64,000 bases of DNA from Lachnospiraceae bacterium (lineage in GTDB: Bacteria > Bacillota > Clostridia > Lachnospirales > Lachnospiraceae): the NCBI GenBank assembly GCA_017440045.1, contig JAFSIA010000027.1, forward strand, positions 42,152 to 106,151, written 5' to 3'. This document shows, one piece after another, positions 1-9,499 of the stretch; positions within the stretch are counted from its first letter, which is position 1; the number at the start of each line of letters is the position of its first letter. The translations under genes were made by a program, and so were the position numbers. Below the pieces are notes generated by a model. It was not told where the DNA came from, made no database searches, and saw only the letters and a program-made list of their open reading frames with translations.

Positions 1-252
1 ATCGCTACAGGTGCGATTATGACTTTCCAGCAGGTTTGGGCTAATATGGAAACATCAAATTATTATATCAATAAAGAGTCGATGAAATCGTTGACTTTCT
101 ATATGAACACAGTTGCAAATGCAAACAATACTGTAGCCGGTCAAGGTATGCAGGCTGCAGCATCACTCATAATGTTTGTGCCTAACTTAGTATTATTCAT
201 TATTCTTCAGAGTAGTATTATGAATACAATGGCGCATTCAGGTATTAAGTAG
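1..252 (+). CDS. Carbohydrate ABC transporter permease, MalG type (C-terminal fragment)
   Basis: The frame is open from base 1 and ends at TAG 250-252, so only the last 83 residues lie in the window; the first in-window ATG (base 19) is internal, not the start. One hydrophobic membrane segment is visible near residues 55-72, followed by a short polar tail ending in HSGIK, the usual shape of the cytoplasmic end of MalG-type sugar permeases. The next gene starts 10 bases later, so it is probably the tail gene of an upstream permease pair in the same operon. Substrate cannot be told. The family call rests on a short segment and on context. Confidence 0.75.
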   Translation: MATGAIMTFQQVWANMETSNYYINKESMKSLTFYMNTVANANNTVAGQGMQAAASLIMFVPNLVLFIILQSSIMNTMAHSGIK

Positions 253-262
253 GAGGTGCCAC

Positions 263-2359
263 ATGAGAAAGTTTTTTAAATCAGTATCTGTGGTAGCCTT
301 GGCTGCCGTGATACTTGGAACAACAGTTACAAGTGTACAGGCAGAATCACCATACAAGACTTTTACAATTGACGGATATGGTTCCATAAATGAGACACAG
401 ACAGCTTACGAGCCATACCAGACAATTACAAAGATTGTATATGGTGAGGATGTTGAAGATCCTGAAGGCACTGGCGGAATCATCCTTAAGAGCCCACAGG
501 ATATGTGCGTTAGAGGAGATAAGATGTATATCCTCGATGCAGGACTTGTAGGAGATGACATAAGAAGAGTCGTTATTTCAACTCTTGATGGTCAGTATAT
601 AGACCAGATTGCATACGAAGAATTTATCAATCCAAAGGGTCTTTATGTTACAGAAGAAGGTAGAATATATGTAGCAGATAGAGATGCAAACGCTATCTTC
701 ATCTTTGATAAGGACGGAAACTTTGAGAAGAAAATAACAAAGCCGGATCATCCACTTTATGGTGATGATATGGAGTTCTTACCACTTAAGATTGTAGTTA
801 ACCATGGTGGAGTAATGTTCATCATTTGTGAGAAGAACAGAAATGGTATTGTACAGATGACAGAGGATGAAAATGGTTCATTCCTTGGATACTTCGGTAC
901 AAATGCCACAGATGTATCTCTTAGAGTTATCTTACAGAGACTTCTTCTTTCGGATGAGGCTAGAGCAAGACAGGCGTCGAATATGCCACCTACACCAGAT
1001 AACCTGGCTATAGATGATAAAAACCTTATTTATACAGTTACTCGTGGTGAGATGTATGATACTCTTAAGAAGTTAAACATCGCTGGTACAAATATGATTG
1101 AGGCTGATGCTTACGAAGAGCTTCCTGCTGCTGTTGCAACAGGTCAGTATGACAATATTTTCGTGGCATCACAGAGTGGTTATATATACGAGTACAACTC
1201 ACTTGGTGAGCTCCTCTTCGTATTTGGTGGAAAGGACGATGGAAATCAGAGAATCGGTCTTTCAGAGACACTTTCAGCTATTCAGGTAGATAGCAATAAC
1301 AGAGTTTACGTCCTTGACGTAGCAGCTCAGAGAGTACAGGTATTTGAGCCAACAGAGTTTACAAATAAGCTTCACGAGGCACTTAAACTTTACTCAGACG
1401 GACGTTATGAGGAAAGTAAGGCTCCACTTGAGGAAGTACTTACAATGAACAGCCTTTTCGATTATGCAAATAAGGCTATGGGTAAGGCCTACCTTATGGA
1501 GAGAGACTATGAGACAGCTCTTTACTATGCAGAGCTGGCTAAGGATGCTGATACATATTCAACAGCATTCTGGGAGATAAGAAATACATGGTTACAGGAG
1601 AATATTATTACAGCAGTAGGAGTAATACTTGTTCTTTATGTACTTCTTAAAATATATAAGTACTTTAGAGATAAGGGTAAATTTGATAAGTTCTATAAGA
1701 AATTTGAGAAAATCTCTAAAAGTAAATATATGATGGGCGTTCGTTATGGCGCTAGATTTATCAAGCACCCAATTGATGGCTGTTATGCAGTTAGAAGAGA
1801 GGGTAAAAACTCATATCTTGTAGCAAATACAGTACTTGCAGGTACAGCATTAATGTACTTGGTTGGTAAGTATTTAAGTGGTTTCCTTATCAAGGCTCAG
1901 AATGGAGTAAGAGAGGGAGAGTACGATATCGTTACAGATGTTGGATTACTTGCGATAGTATTTGTCTTATTGACAGCATGTAATTATCTTGTATGTACAA
2001 TCAATGATGGTGAAGGCCGTTTCAAGGAGCTTTATTGTGCATTTGCATATTGCTTCACACCATATATCTTTATAGAGATTGGTATTGTAGCTCTTAGCCA
2101 TGTTGTTACACACAACGAGATATTCCTTATCTCACTTGCAGAAACTATTATGTATGTGTGGATACTCACACTCATAGTAATAGCTATCAAAGAGATAAAC
2201 AATTACACAATGAAAGAGACCATCAAGGTTATCTTATTAACATTATTCTGTGCACTGATTGTAGTATTGATTGCTTACATCTTAGGTGTATTATGGGGTC
2301 AGGTATTTGACTTCTTCAGTGCAATAAAGGGAGAGGCGGTGTATCGCTTTGGAAACTAA
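263..2359 (+). CDS. Secreted/membrane NHL-propeller, TPR and Yip1-like protein
   Basis: The protein has 698 residues. An N-terminal signal peptide ends near VQA at residue 27. Residues about 60-370 carry repeats typical of NHL six-bladed propellers (phrases such as PKGLYVTEEGRIYVADRD and IQVDSNNRVYVLDVAAQRV). A short TPR-like helical stretch follows (about 370-435), then a membrane helix near 448-466, and a C-terminal region (about 490-695) with several membrane segments resembling Yip1-domain proteins. SD AGGAGG lies just upstream of ATG 263. It sits between sugar permease genes and overlaps the next gene by 11 bases, so it belongs to the transporter operon. In similar Clostridia loci such proteins accompany ABC sugar importers; their job is unknown. 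A role in docking ligand or transporter parts at the outer face of the membrane is my inference. Confidence 0.7.
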   Translation: MRKFFKSVSVVALAAVILGTTVTSVQAESPYKTFTIDGYGSINETQTAYEPYQTITKIVYGEDVEDPEGTGGIILKSPQDMCVRGDKMYILDAGLVGDDIRRVVISTLDGQYIDQIAYEEFINPKGLYVTEEGRIYVADRDANAIFIFDKDGNFEKKITKPDHPLYGDDMEFLPLKIVVNHGGVMFIICEKNRNGIVQMTEDENGSFLGYFGTNATDVSLRVILQRLLLSDEARARQASNMPPTPDNLAIDDKNLIYTVTRGEMYDTLKKLNIAGTNMIEADAYEELPAAVATGQYDNIFVASQSGYIYEYNSLGELLFVFGGKDDGNQRIGLSETLSAIQVDSNNRVYVLDVAAQRVQVFEPTEFTNKLHEALKLYSDGRYEESKAPLEEVLTMNSLFDYANKAMGKAYLMERDYETALYYAELAKDADTYSTAFWEIRNTWLQENIITAVGVILVLYVLLKIYKYFRDKGKFDKFYKKFEKISKSKYMMGVRYGARFIKHPIDGCYAVRREGKNSYLVANTVLAGTALMYLVGKYLSGFLIKAQNGVREGEYDIVTDVGLLAIVFVLLTACNYLVCTINDGEGRFKELYCAFAYCFTPYIFIEIGIVALSHVVTHNEIFLISLAETIMYVWILTLIVIAIKEINNYTMKETIKVILLTLFCALIVVLIAYILGVLWGQVFDFFSAIKGEAVYRFGN

Positions 2360-4637
2360 GAAAGATAGTATATTAAAAAGAATAGTGAACAAGCTTATAG
2401 CGGTAGCCGTTGTTGCAGTTATAGTTGTATTGATTCTCTTTTTTACAACTGATACAGCAGATACAAAGCCACCATACGAGTCAAAGATTGACGTATCAAA
2501 GTATGTTGAGGCAACAGAGAAACTTGAAGGTGCTATAGGAGATTATAGACTTATAGCAAAGAGTGAAACTCATGAACTTTATGTTAAGGATTCATCTCTT
2601 GCTATTAAGGTTAAGGATTTAGCTACAGGTGAGGTTATGGATTCATCCGTAGATGAAATCCAAGGAACAGTTAATGATGAGTGGAAGGGTTTCCTACAGT
2701 CAGGTGTCAGAGTTGAGCTTATTAGAGGTACAAATGATTCGATTGTTGCAGATCTTATAAACACACCTCGTAAAATAAACATGACAGACCTTGTTAATGG
2801 TTTTAAAGCGGAAATTGATTTCTACGAATTATGCATTAAGTTTACAATGTATGTAACATTGGAAGGCACAGACGTTGTAGTTGCTATCCCAGATAACACT
2901 ATCGAGCAGTATGGCGATCCTGAGGAAGGCGCAATACATGTTGTTCAGGCTATTTCGGTATATCCTTGCTTAGGAGCAACACACCTTGGAGATGTTGAAG
3001 GTTATATGTTTGTTCCTGACGGAAGTGGTTCACTTATCACTTTAGAGGATAAGGAAGGAAAATTTGCCAGTGGTTATGCCGAGATGGTTTATGGAGAGGA
3101 TGACGGTTTCAGAGAGACTATGTCAGCAGACCTTCTCTGGGATGAAATCATGATGGTAAATGATGCCGAAGAGATTTTGGCACCAATTTTCGGAATGGTT
3201 CATACAGACAGAGAGATTGGTTATTTAGGAATCATTGAAGAAGGCGATAAGAGAGCTGAGATTAATGCAATTCCAAACGGTGCAAAGATTGATTACAACC
3301 GTGCATTTGTAAGATTTATATTTAACACACTTTACATGGAACCAACAAGTAATGGTAATACAGGTTCTATCAAGAGATATGAGACAGAAAGAACTCATAT
3401 GGATGTAGTTCTTCGCTACCGTTTCGTATCTGGCGAATCTGCAGATTATTCAGGTCTTGCGGTTGCATACAGAGATTATCTTATTGATAATGAGCTTGTA
3501 AAGTTAGACCTTGACACATCATATAATACAAGAGTTGATTTCCTCGGTACAGAGAGAGAGAACTGGCTTACAACAACAAAGACAGTTACAATGACTACTA
3601 TCGAGAATATCAGAGAGATATATGATGAGTTAAAGGAAGCTGGCGTAACAGATATTGTGTCTGTTTATAAGGGCTGGCAGGATGGTGGACTTCAGGATAT
3701 TCCAATTACTGATTACGAAGCTGACAGTGATATAGGTGGAACAGATGAGCTTACAAAGCTTATTGATGAACTAAAGTCTACAGATATTAAGTTCTCTCTT
3801 TATCAGGAATCACTCAAGATTAATCCTGATGAGTCAGATACAACTTTCAATGTAATCAAGAGAGTTGATAAGAGAACATTTGAGCAGACCATTTATATGG
3901 ATGTATATGAGTCAATGAAATATATGACTCCTGAAAAGAGTGAGACAGTTGTTAATGGTATGGTTGGTGAATACACTGCTGAAGGTGTAAATGCAATGAC
4001 TCTTGCAGGTATTACAGACACATTATTCTCATACTATTACAGTGGAACACATTATACACGTCTTGAAACAGCAAAAATGTTTGAAAAGACTATTGCAGCA
4101 GCAGATGAAAAGATGGACCTTATGCTTGAGCAGCCATTTGCATACCTTTGGAAGTATACAGATGCTATGGTAGATATGCCATCTTCATCATCAAAGTACA
4201 TATTCTCATCAGAGGAAGTACCTTTCTACGCAATTGCATTAAAGGGTGTTGTTCCAATGTATTCAGAGTATGTAAACTTTGAAGCAAATAAACAGCAGTT
4301 CTTCTTACGTCTTGTAGAAACAGGAATGTTCCCATCGTTCTACATTACATATGAGGATTCAGCACAGCTTATCTACACTAACTCAGCTGACATATACAGT
4401 TCAAAGTACAGTGTATATAAGCAGGAAATTATCGACTATGCAAACGAGTTAAGCGCTTTTAATGCTAAGGTTGATGGAGCAGTTATCACAGACCACAGCG
4501 AGCCTGTAGAAAATGTGATGGTTGTAACATACAGCAACGGCGTTAAAGTATATGTTAACTATAACGAAGGTGAAGTTTTAGTTGATGGAGTACAGATTGA
4601 CGGAATGTCTTATAAGGTAGGTGATGGCAATGAGTAA
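2349..4637 (+). CDS. DUF5696-like membrane-anchored protein, possible TIM-barrel
   Basis: The 762-residue protein begins with TTG at 2349, inside the end of the preceding gene, with a purine-rich AGGGAGAGG sequence 10-20 bases upstream. Residues about 12-32 form a single membrane anchor; the rest would be outside. Residues about 390-620 alternate strands and helices in a TIM-barrel-like way (TDIVSVYKGWQDGG, IKFSLYQESLKI). I recognise the overall pattern as DUF5696, a family often found beside Yip1-type proteins and sugar ABC permeases. No catalytic residues can be assigned with confidence. It overlaps the following permease start by 8 bases, indicating translational coupling. A glycan-binding or glycan-cleaving role at the cell surface is inference from fold impression and context. 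Confidence 0.65.
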   Translation: METKKDSILKRIVNKLIAVAVVAVIVVLILFFTTDTADTKPPYESKIDVSKYVEATEKLEGAIGDYRLIAKSETHELYVKDSSLAIKVKDLATGEVMDSSVDEIQGTVNDEWKGFLQSGVRVELIRGTNDSIVADLINTPRKINMTDLVNGFKAEIDFYELCIKFTMYVTLEGTDVVVAIPDNTIEQYGDPEEGAIHVVQAISVYPCLGATHLGDVEGYMFVPDGSGSLITLEDKEGKFASGYAEMVYGEDDGFRETMSADLLWDEIMMVNDAEEILAPIFGMVHTDREIGYLGIIEEGDKRAEINAIPNGAKIDYNRAFVRFIFNTLYMEPTSNGNTGSIKRYETERTHMDVVLRYRFVSGESADYSGLAVAYRDYLIDNELVKLDLDTSYNTRVDFLGTERENWLTTTKTVTMTTIENIREIYDELKEAGVTDIVSVYKGWQDGGLQDIPITDYEADSDIGGTDELTKLIDELKSTDIKFSLYQESLKINPDESDTTFNVIKRVDKRTFEQTIYMDVYESMKYMTPEKSETVVNGMVGEYTAEGVNAMTLAGITDTLFSYYYSGTHYTRLETAKMFEKTIAAADEKMDLMLEQPFAYLWKYTDAMVDMPSSSSKYIFSSEEVPFYAIALKGVVPMYSEYVNFEANKQQFFLRLVETGMFPSFYITYEDSAQLIYTNSADIYSSKYSVYKQEIIDYANELSAFNAKVDGAVITDHSEPVENVMVVTYSNGVKVYVNYNEGEVLVDGVQIDGMSYKVGDGNE

Positions 4638-5664
4638 TGAAGAAAAGAAGGTAAAAAAGGCTGCAAAGCCTAAGAAAATTAAACCTGGAAAAATTGCTAG
4701 AAGAGATGCCATCGCAGGTGTATGTTTCGTCTTACCTTGGGTAATTGGTCTTATCGTATTTAAGCTTGTTCCATTGATTAATTCCTTCCAGTACTCTCTT
4801 GCAAGAATTAAGTTCACTGCAAGAGGTATGAAGATTGAATTTAAACAGTTTGAAAATTATATTACAATGTTTACAGAGGATGCAGAATTCCCTGTACAGA
4901 TTGTATCATATATAACTCAGACGCTTATAACAGCACCTATTATCGTTGTATTCGCGCTTATTATTGCGATGTTCCTTAATGGAAAGATTAGATGTAGAGG
5001 TCTGTTTAGATCAATTTACTTCCTGCCGGTTATTATTGCCAGCGGTCCTGTTATGAACATGTTGGTTGGTCAGGGAGCAACAACAATTGCAACAATTGAT
5101 TCTGAAACAATTACTAACGCATTGGCGGCAATAATGCCTGAGGGATTTGAAGGTGTAACTGATGCCGTGGCAGATGTATTTGGAAATATAATTACAATAC
5201 TTTGGTATTCCGGAGTGCAGATTCTTATTTTCTTATCAGCTTTACAGAAGATTGATTCATCTCTCTATGAGGCTGCGGGAATCGACGGTGGTTCAGGATG
5301 GGAGTGCTTCTGGAAGATTACACTTCCAACTATCAAGCCAATGATTGTACTTAACGTTGTTTACACAATTATCTTTAGATCAAACAACGAGCAGAATCAG
5401 GTTATTGTAATGATTAAGGATGCTATGAAGGGTTCTGCTACAGCGAAGACATCGGGATATGGATATGCTTCGGCTATGGCATGGGTATTCTCTGTTGTAG
5501 AGGTTCTCATCATAGGTATTATGGCACTTCTTCTTATGACACGTAAGGATGTATATGAGAAGCAGATTAAACGCCAGAAGAAGCTCGACAAGAAAGAGGC
5601 TCGAGCTATTAGAAGAGTAAGAAGGAGGGATGCGAGAAATGCGAAACGTAAAAAAGCAGCTTAG
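4630..5664 (+). CDS. Sugar ABC transporter permease, MalF/UgpA type
   Basis: It is an inner-membrane half of a binding-protein-dependent sugar importer, 344 residues from ATG 4630. I prefer this start over GTG 4621 because AAGGTAGGTG (4614-4623) sits at a proper distance from 4630 but overlaps 4621. A basic lysine-rich N-terminus precedes about six membrane helices. The EAA loop that contacts the ATPase is visible as YEAAGIDGGSGWECFWKITL. The C-terminus is also highly basic. It overlaps the previous gene by 8 bases and the next permease by 26, typical of a coupled permease pair. No ATPase gene is present in the window; such importers often share an MsmK-type ATPase encoded elsewhere. Confidence 0.9.
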   Translation: MSNEEKKVKKAAKPKKIKPGKIARRDAIAGVCFVLPWVIGLIVFKLVPLINSFQYSLARIKFTARGMKIEFKQFENYITMFTEDAEFPVQIVSYITQTLITAPIIVVFALIIAMFLNGKIRCRGLFRSIYFLPVIIASGPVMNMLVGQGATTIATIDSETITNALAAIMPEGFEGVTDAVADVFGNIITILWYSGVQILIFLSALQKIDSSLYEAAGIDGGSGWECFWKITLPTIKPMIVLNVVYTIIFRSNNEQNQVIVMIKDAMKGSATAKTSGYGYASAMAWVFSVVEVLIIGIMALLLMTRKDVYEKQIKRQKKLDKKEARAIRRVRRRDARNAKRKKAA

Positions 5665-6637
5665 TAGATTTATAAACTATATCAAACATCCCACTTACAA
5701 TAAGGAAAAGGTGCACAAATTCTTATATGGTTCAAAGGAAAAAGAAGGTTTCTTAAAGCAGTTTGCAGTATATGCATTGCTTATATGTATCGGATTCGTG
5801 TACCTGTATCCACTTCTTTACATGTTGTCAAACAGTTTTATGACACTTGATGACCTGCTTGATTCATCAATCAACTGGATACCAAGTACATTTAACCTTG
5901 ATAACTATGTACAGGCAGGAAACAGTATGGAGTTCTGGTCAACACTGGGCGATACAGTACTTGTTTGTGGTATACCAACAATAATTAATGTTATTATCTG
6001 TTCTATAGTGGGTTATGGTTTTGCCAGATTTGATTTCCCACTTAAGAAGGTACTTATGGGATTACTTATTTTCACATTTGTACTTCCATCACAGATTACA
6101 ATGATGCCACTTTACGTTATGTACAATGATTATGGTCTCATTGGTGATATTTGGTCATTTATACTTCCGGCAATTTTTGGTCAGGGTCTAAATGCACAGA
6201 TATTCATATTGATTTTCTATCAGTTTTACAAGATGGTACCAAAGGTACTTATCGAGGCGGCACAGATTGATGGTGCAGGTTATATAAAGTCATACTTTAG
6301 AATTGCCCTTCCATCAGCTAAGCCAGCTATGCTTACAGTATTCTTATTCTCAATGGTATGGTATTGGAATGAGTCATACTTAACAGAAATGTTCGTTACA
6401 GGTCTTACAAAGGCTGAGGAAAGCGGTTGGACAACACTTATGGTTAAGCTTCAGCAGTTTAACGCTAACTATAGTTCAATGCAGGCGCAGCAGAATACAG
6501 GCGTACAGATTAACAATAACGAGTCAATTCAGATGGCTGGTACAATGTTAAGTATACTTCCACTTCTTATCGCATACTTCCTCTTACAGAGACAATTCGT
6601 TGAGAGTATTGATAGAACTGGTATCACAGGTGAATAA
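5639..6637 (+). CDS. Sugar ABC transporter permease, MalG type
   Basis: It is the partner of the preceding MalF-type permease, 332 residues from ATG 5639. SD AAGGAGGG (5622-5629) is well placed for 5639 but too close to ATG 5630. A basic N-terminus precedes six predicted membrane helices. The EAA motif is visible as IEAAQIDGAGYIKSYFRIALP in the cytoplasmic loop. A polar insert with TGVQINNNESIQM before the last helix, also seen in the fragment at the window start, suggests the two MalG-type permeases are related. It lies directly upstream of the binding-protein gene, separated by a stem-loop. Substrate is unknown. Confidence 0.9.
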   Translation: MRNVKKQLSRFINYIKHPTYNKEKVHKFLYGSKEKEGFLKQFAVYALLICIGFVYLYPLLYMLSNSFMTLDDLLDSSINWIPSTFNLDNYVQAGNSMEFWSTLGDTVLVCGIPTIINVIICSIVGYGFARFDFPLKKVLMGLLIFTFVLPSQITMMPLYVMYNDYGLIGDIWSFILPAIFGQGLNAQIFILIFYQFYKMVPKVLIEAAQIDGAGYIKSYFRIALPSAKPAMLTVFLFSMVWYWNESYLTEMFVTGLTKAEESGWTTLMVKLQQFNANYSSMQAQQNTGVQINNNESIQMAGTMLSILPLLIAYFLLQRQFVESIDRTGITGE

Positions 6638-6640
6638 TTC

Positions 6641-6666
6641 CGTAGGGAGGCTGCCCTCTCCCTGCG
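6641..6666 (+). promoter_or_regulatory. Intercistronic stem-loop between permease and binding protein
   Basis: CGTAGGGAG (6641-6649) pairs over 9 bp, with one T-G pair, with CTCCCTGCG (6658-6666) around an 8-base loop. There is no proper T-run after it (TGGTTTATTCGTTTG follows). It sits 3 bases after the permease stop and 66 before the binding-protein start. This is the classic place for partial termination or for 3'-end protection that gives different transcript levels of permease and binding protein. Confidence 0.5.
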
Positions 6667-6732
6667 TGGTTTATTCGTTTGCAAGTTAATTGCAAACACC
6701 ATATAACACAAAATTTTTAAGGAGGAAAAAAA

Positions 6733-8232
6733 ATGAAAAATCTTAAGAAATTATTAAGTATGTTTCTTGCAGTTGTAATGCTTATGGGCCTTGCAACAGG
6801 TTGTGCATTCGGCCCCGACGACGAAGGCGAAGGCGAAAACAAAGATGCATGGGATTTCGCTAACCAGGAAATTGATCCTGATACAGGTCTCCCATACATG
6901 ACAAAGGAAAACATTGAGCTTACATACTTTAACTTCGACTCAGAAGTTCTTACACAGGAACTTGCAAGAAGATTCGAGGCAAAGTATCCAAACATTAAGG
7001 TAAACGTTGTTTACGTTACAGCTAATGTTTCAAATGATACACTTTCAACAATGGTATCTTCAGGTGAGACACCAGACTGTTTCATGTTCACAGACTGTGA
7101 CTTTGCATTATCAAACGAGCTTCTCGGTGATATGACATGGCTTTGGGAGCATGATAAGGAGAACGAGAACCTTCTTCCAACTATTAACGAGTTAAAGTTA
7201 GGTTACTTCTACACAGATCAGAAGTGGGCAACTCCTATGAAGTTCTTCCCTGGTATCATCTTTGTTGATAAGAACGTTGTTAAGCACTTCAACTTAGAGA
7301 TGCCAACAGTTGACTGGACATGGGATGAGATGATCACTCTTATTAAGCAGACAACAGATAAGACAGTTGAGCCAGCTTACTATGGCTTAGGTGTATACAA
7401 CAGACTTGACTCTTACTACGGAATCGCTGCTTCACAGGATATCGTAGGTGAGTTTGGTTTCAACGGAAAGACATTCGATCTTAGCGTTTGGGCTGTAGGT
7501 GAGCAGGAGTTTGCTGACCTTAAGCTTCAGGGTTATGTAGCTCCAGATAGAGAAACACAGGCTATGGAAGACTGGTTAGACAACTGGGATGGATGGGCAG
7601 GTGCATCAGGTCGTGTTGCTATTATGACAGAGGCTTACTGGACATACCTTAACCTTTTTGATACAGATGCATACAAGGTTGATTTAGGTGTTAACTTCGT
7701 TCCATATCCAATCCCTTCAGTAGAAGAGGTTGAGGGCGTTGCTAATACAATTGCTACACTTGACTTCGGTGGAATTTCTGCTACAACAGAGCATCCAAGA
7801 GAGGCTTATGAGCTTCTTAAGTGGATGGGATGGGGTGTTGATGGTTGGACAGAGAGATTAAAGATCTATGCTGATGAATCATTCACAAACTCATCAGGTC
7901 TCCCACTTATCAGAGATTCAGTTCCAGCTCCTATCACATTAGATGAGGAAATTTGGGCAGCATACAAGGAATTCTACTATGATGGAACAGAGAACGACGA
8001 ATACTGGGATACATATTTCGCAAATTGTATCCGTCCTGTACCATTTGGTTGGTTAGCAATTCCAGGTTACTGGACATTCTGTGATCAGTACTTTAACTCA
8101 ATCGGTATCCACAACTTAGTAGATACAGGTGCTGCTAAGGCTGCAGACTATGCAGATGAGGCTACAGCACAGGCTAACGCATACCATGCAGAAGCTATGA
8201 TGGAGTACTTCGGTATTGATATTAATGAGTAA
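6733..8232 (+). CDS. Extracellular sugar-binding lipoprotein of ABC transporter
   Basis: It is a family-1 solute-binding protein of 499 residues that would capture sugar outside the membrane and deliver it to the upstream permease pair. The lipoprotein signal is clear: lysines, a hydrophobic core and a lipobox LATGC with Cys24. The mature protein has the usual two-lobed pattern (FEAKYPNIKVNVVYV near the N-terminus, and late Trp/Gly-rich loops). SD AAGGAGG lies a few bases before the ATG. Codon use is strongly biased to the same codons as its neighbours, suggesting high expression. It follows a stem-loop and is closed by a strong terminator, so it is the last gene of the transporter operon. 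Ligand cannot be told from sequence. Confidence 0.9.
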   Translation: MKNLKKLLSMFLAVVMLMGLATGCAFGPDDEGEGENKDAWDFANQEIDPDTGLPYMTKENIELTYFNFDSEVLTQELARRFEAKYPNIKVNVVYVTANVSNDTLSTMVSSGETPDCFMFTDCDFALSNELLGDMTWLWEHDKENENLLPTINELKLGYFYTDQKWATPMKFFPGIIFVDKNVVKHFNLEMPTVDWTWDEMITLIKQTTDKTVEPAYYGLGVYNRLDSYYGIAASQDIVGEFGFNGKTFDLSVWAVGEQEFADLKLQGYVAPDRETQAMEDWLDNWDGWAGASGRVAIMTEAYWTYLNLFDTDAYKVDLGVNFVPYPIPSVEEVEGVANTIATLDFGGISATTEHPREAYELLKWMGWGVDGWTERLKIYADESFTNSSGLPLIRDSVPAPITLDEEIWAAYKEFYYDGTENDEYWDTYFANCIRPVPFGWLAIPGYWTFCDQYFNSIGIHNLVDTGAAKAADYADEATAQANAYHAEAMMEYFGIDINE

Positions 8233-8270
8233 TTAGAAATATACTTAAATAATTAAGAGATTTACAGCAG

Positions 8271-8308
8271 ACGACCGCGTGAAAAAACGTGGTCGTTTTG
8301 CATTTTTT
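8271..8308 (+). terminator. Rho-independent terminator of the ABC operon
   Basis: ACGACCGCG (8271-8279) pairs with CGTGGTCGT (8288-8296) around an A-rich loop, followed by TTTGCATTTTTT. Confidence 0.9.
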
Positions 8309-8311
8309 ATG

Positions 8312-8340
8312 TTGACAATATGAATCAAATACTTTAAAAT
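8312..8340 (+). promoter_or_regulatory. Sigma-A promoter of the LamG lipoprotein gene
   Basis: A consensus TTGACA (8312-8317) is followed after exactly 17 bases by TAAAAT (8335-8340). It lies directly after the ABC-operon terminator and 46 bases before the LamG lipoprotein ATG, so that gene is transcribed on its own. Confidence 0.8.
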
Positions 8341-8385
8341 ATTGTTATAAATATTTTAAGAATATTTAAAGGAGGACATTACAAA

Positions 8386-9450
8386 ATGAAAAAGAAGTTA
8401 CTTGCAATTCTTCTTACAACAGTTATGGCTGTATCTGTAACAGGATGTGGCGGCGCTGATGATAATAAGGAGACAACAACAGCAAAGAACGAGAAAACAA
8501 CAGCTGGTCAGACAACAACAGGTGCAGATGCGCCAACAGAAGTTGTTCCACCAACACCAGAATTAGCAACACCAGAAGAGCTTCCAGCTCAGCCATTTGC
8601 TCACATCACATTTGATGGTGAAGTAGATGAAGGTTACAAGGCTGTAACACAGGCTACAAAGGCAGCTGATAGCGCAGGAGACGGTGCAAACTTTGATATC
8701 GTTGATGCAACAGATGCTGTATTAACATACGAGGAAGGACCTGTTGGTAAGTGCCTCTTCATTGATGGTAAGTTTGGTCTTGATCTTGGTCTTAAGCCAA
8801 CAAACACAGATCAGTATACAGTTTCATTCTGGATGAACGCTGAGAGATTAGCTACATTTGGTCCTACACTTCAGGTAGGTTACAACATGCACAGAGTAGA
8901 TAACTCTGGAAACAATGTAACATGGTTCAACGTAACACAGTGTGAGTGGGGCGATGCTACATTAACAGATGGCGGAAGAATCTTCCCTATGGTATGGAGC
9001 CGTAGTGAGACAGGTGATGCTGCAGATGGTACAGATTGCTGGCCATGGATGGCAACATTTGATAACACTGTAAAGGGTAAGAAAGAATGGGTTATGGTTA
9101 CTATCGTATGTACAGGTGAGGAGCAGGTTAGCCCTGTAACTGGCGCTACATATGTAGGCGCTGAGTACTATGTAAACGGTATGAAGTACTATGATTCAGC
9201 TGATAACTTTACAAATCACACATATTGGGCAGAGTGGACATGGGATGCTACATTAGCTCCAAACATCATGAAGCCAACAGAAGGTGCTGTGTTCCAGTCA
9301 TACTTCGGTATCAACTACTGGGATACAATCCTTAAGGGATATGTAGATGATCTTTATGTATATGATACAGCTCTTACACCAGGTCAGGTTGCTACACTTT
9401 ACAACTTAGGTAACAAGGACTGCAAGACAGGCGTTGAGGCTGCTCAGTAA
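8386..9450 (+). CDS. LamG-domain lipoprotein
   Basis: The protein has 354 residues with a lipobox VTGC (Cys21), so it is anchored on the outer face of the membrane. A Thr-rich linker (residues about 27-60, ETTT and QTTTG units) leads into a concanavalin-A-like LamG domain from about 70 to 345, with the typical phrases YTVSFWMNAERL, EYYVNGMKYYD and GYVDDLYVYDTALTPGQV. No catalytic domain is seen, so it is likely a carbohydrate-binding surface protein. It has its own promoter and terminator and follows the ABC sugar transporter. LamG domains of the same style occur in both GH43 enzymes and in the EAL protein of this window. Confidence 0.8.
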   Translation: MKKKLLAILLTTVMAVSVTGCGGADDNKETTTAKNEKTTAGQTTTGADAPTEVVPPTPELATPEELPAQPFAHITFDGEVDEGYKAVTQATKAADSAGDGANFDIVDATDAVLTYEEGPVGKCLFIDGKFGLDLGLKPTNTDQYTVSFWMNAERLATFGPTLQVGYNMHRVDNSGNNVTWFNVTQCEWGDATLTDGGRIFPMVWSRSETGDAADGTDCWPWMATFDNTVKGKKEWVMVTIVCTGEEQVSPVTGATYVGAEYYVNGMKYYDSADNFTNHTYWAEWTWDATLAPNIMKPTEGAVFQSYFGINYWDTILKGYVDDLYVYDTALTPGQVATLYNLGNKDCKTGVEAAQ

Positions 9451-9470
9451 TTTAATAAAGATTACTATTT

Positions 9471-9499
9471 GAGGCTACCGTAAGGTAGCCTCTTTTTTT
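9471..9499 (+). terminator. Rho-independent terminator after LamG lipoprotein gene
   Basis: GAGGCTACC (9471-9479), loop GTAA, GGTAGCCTC (9484-9492), then seven T. Confidence 0.95.
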
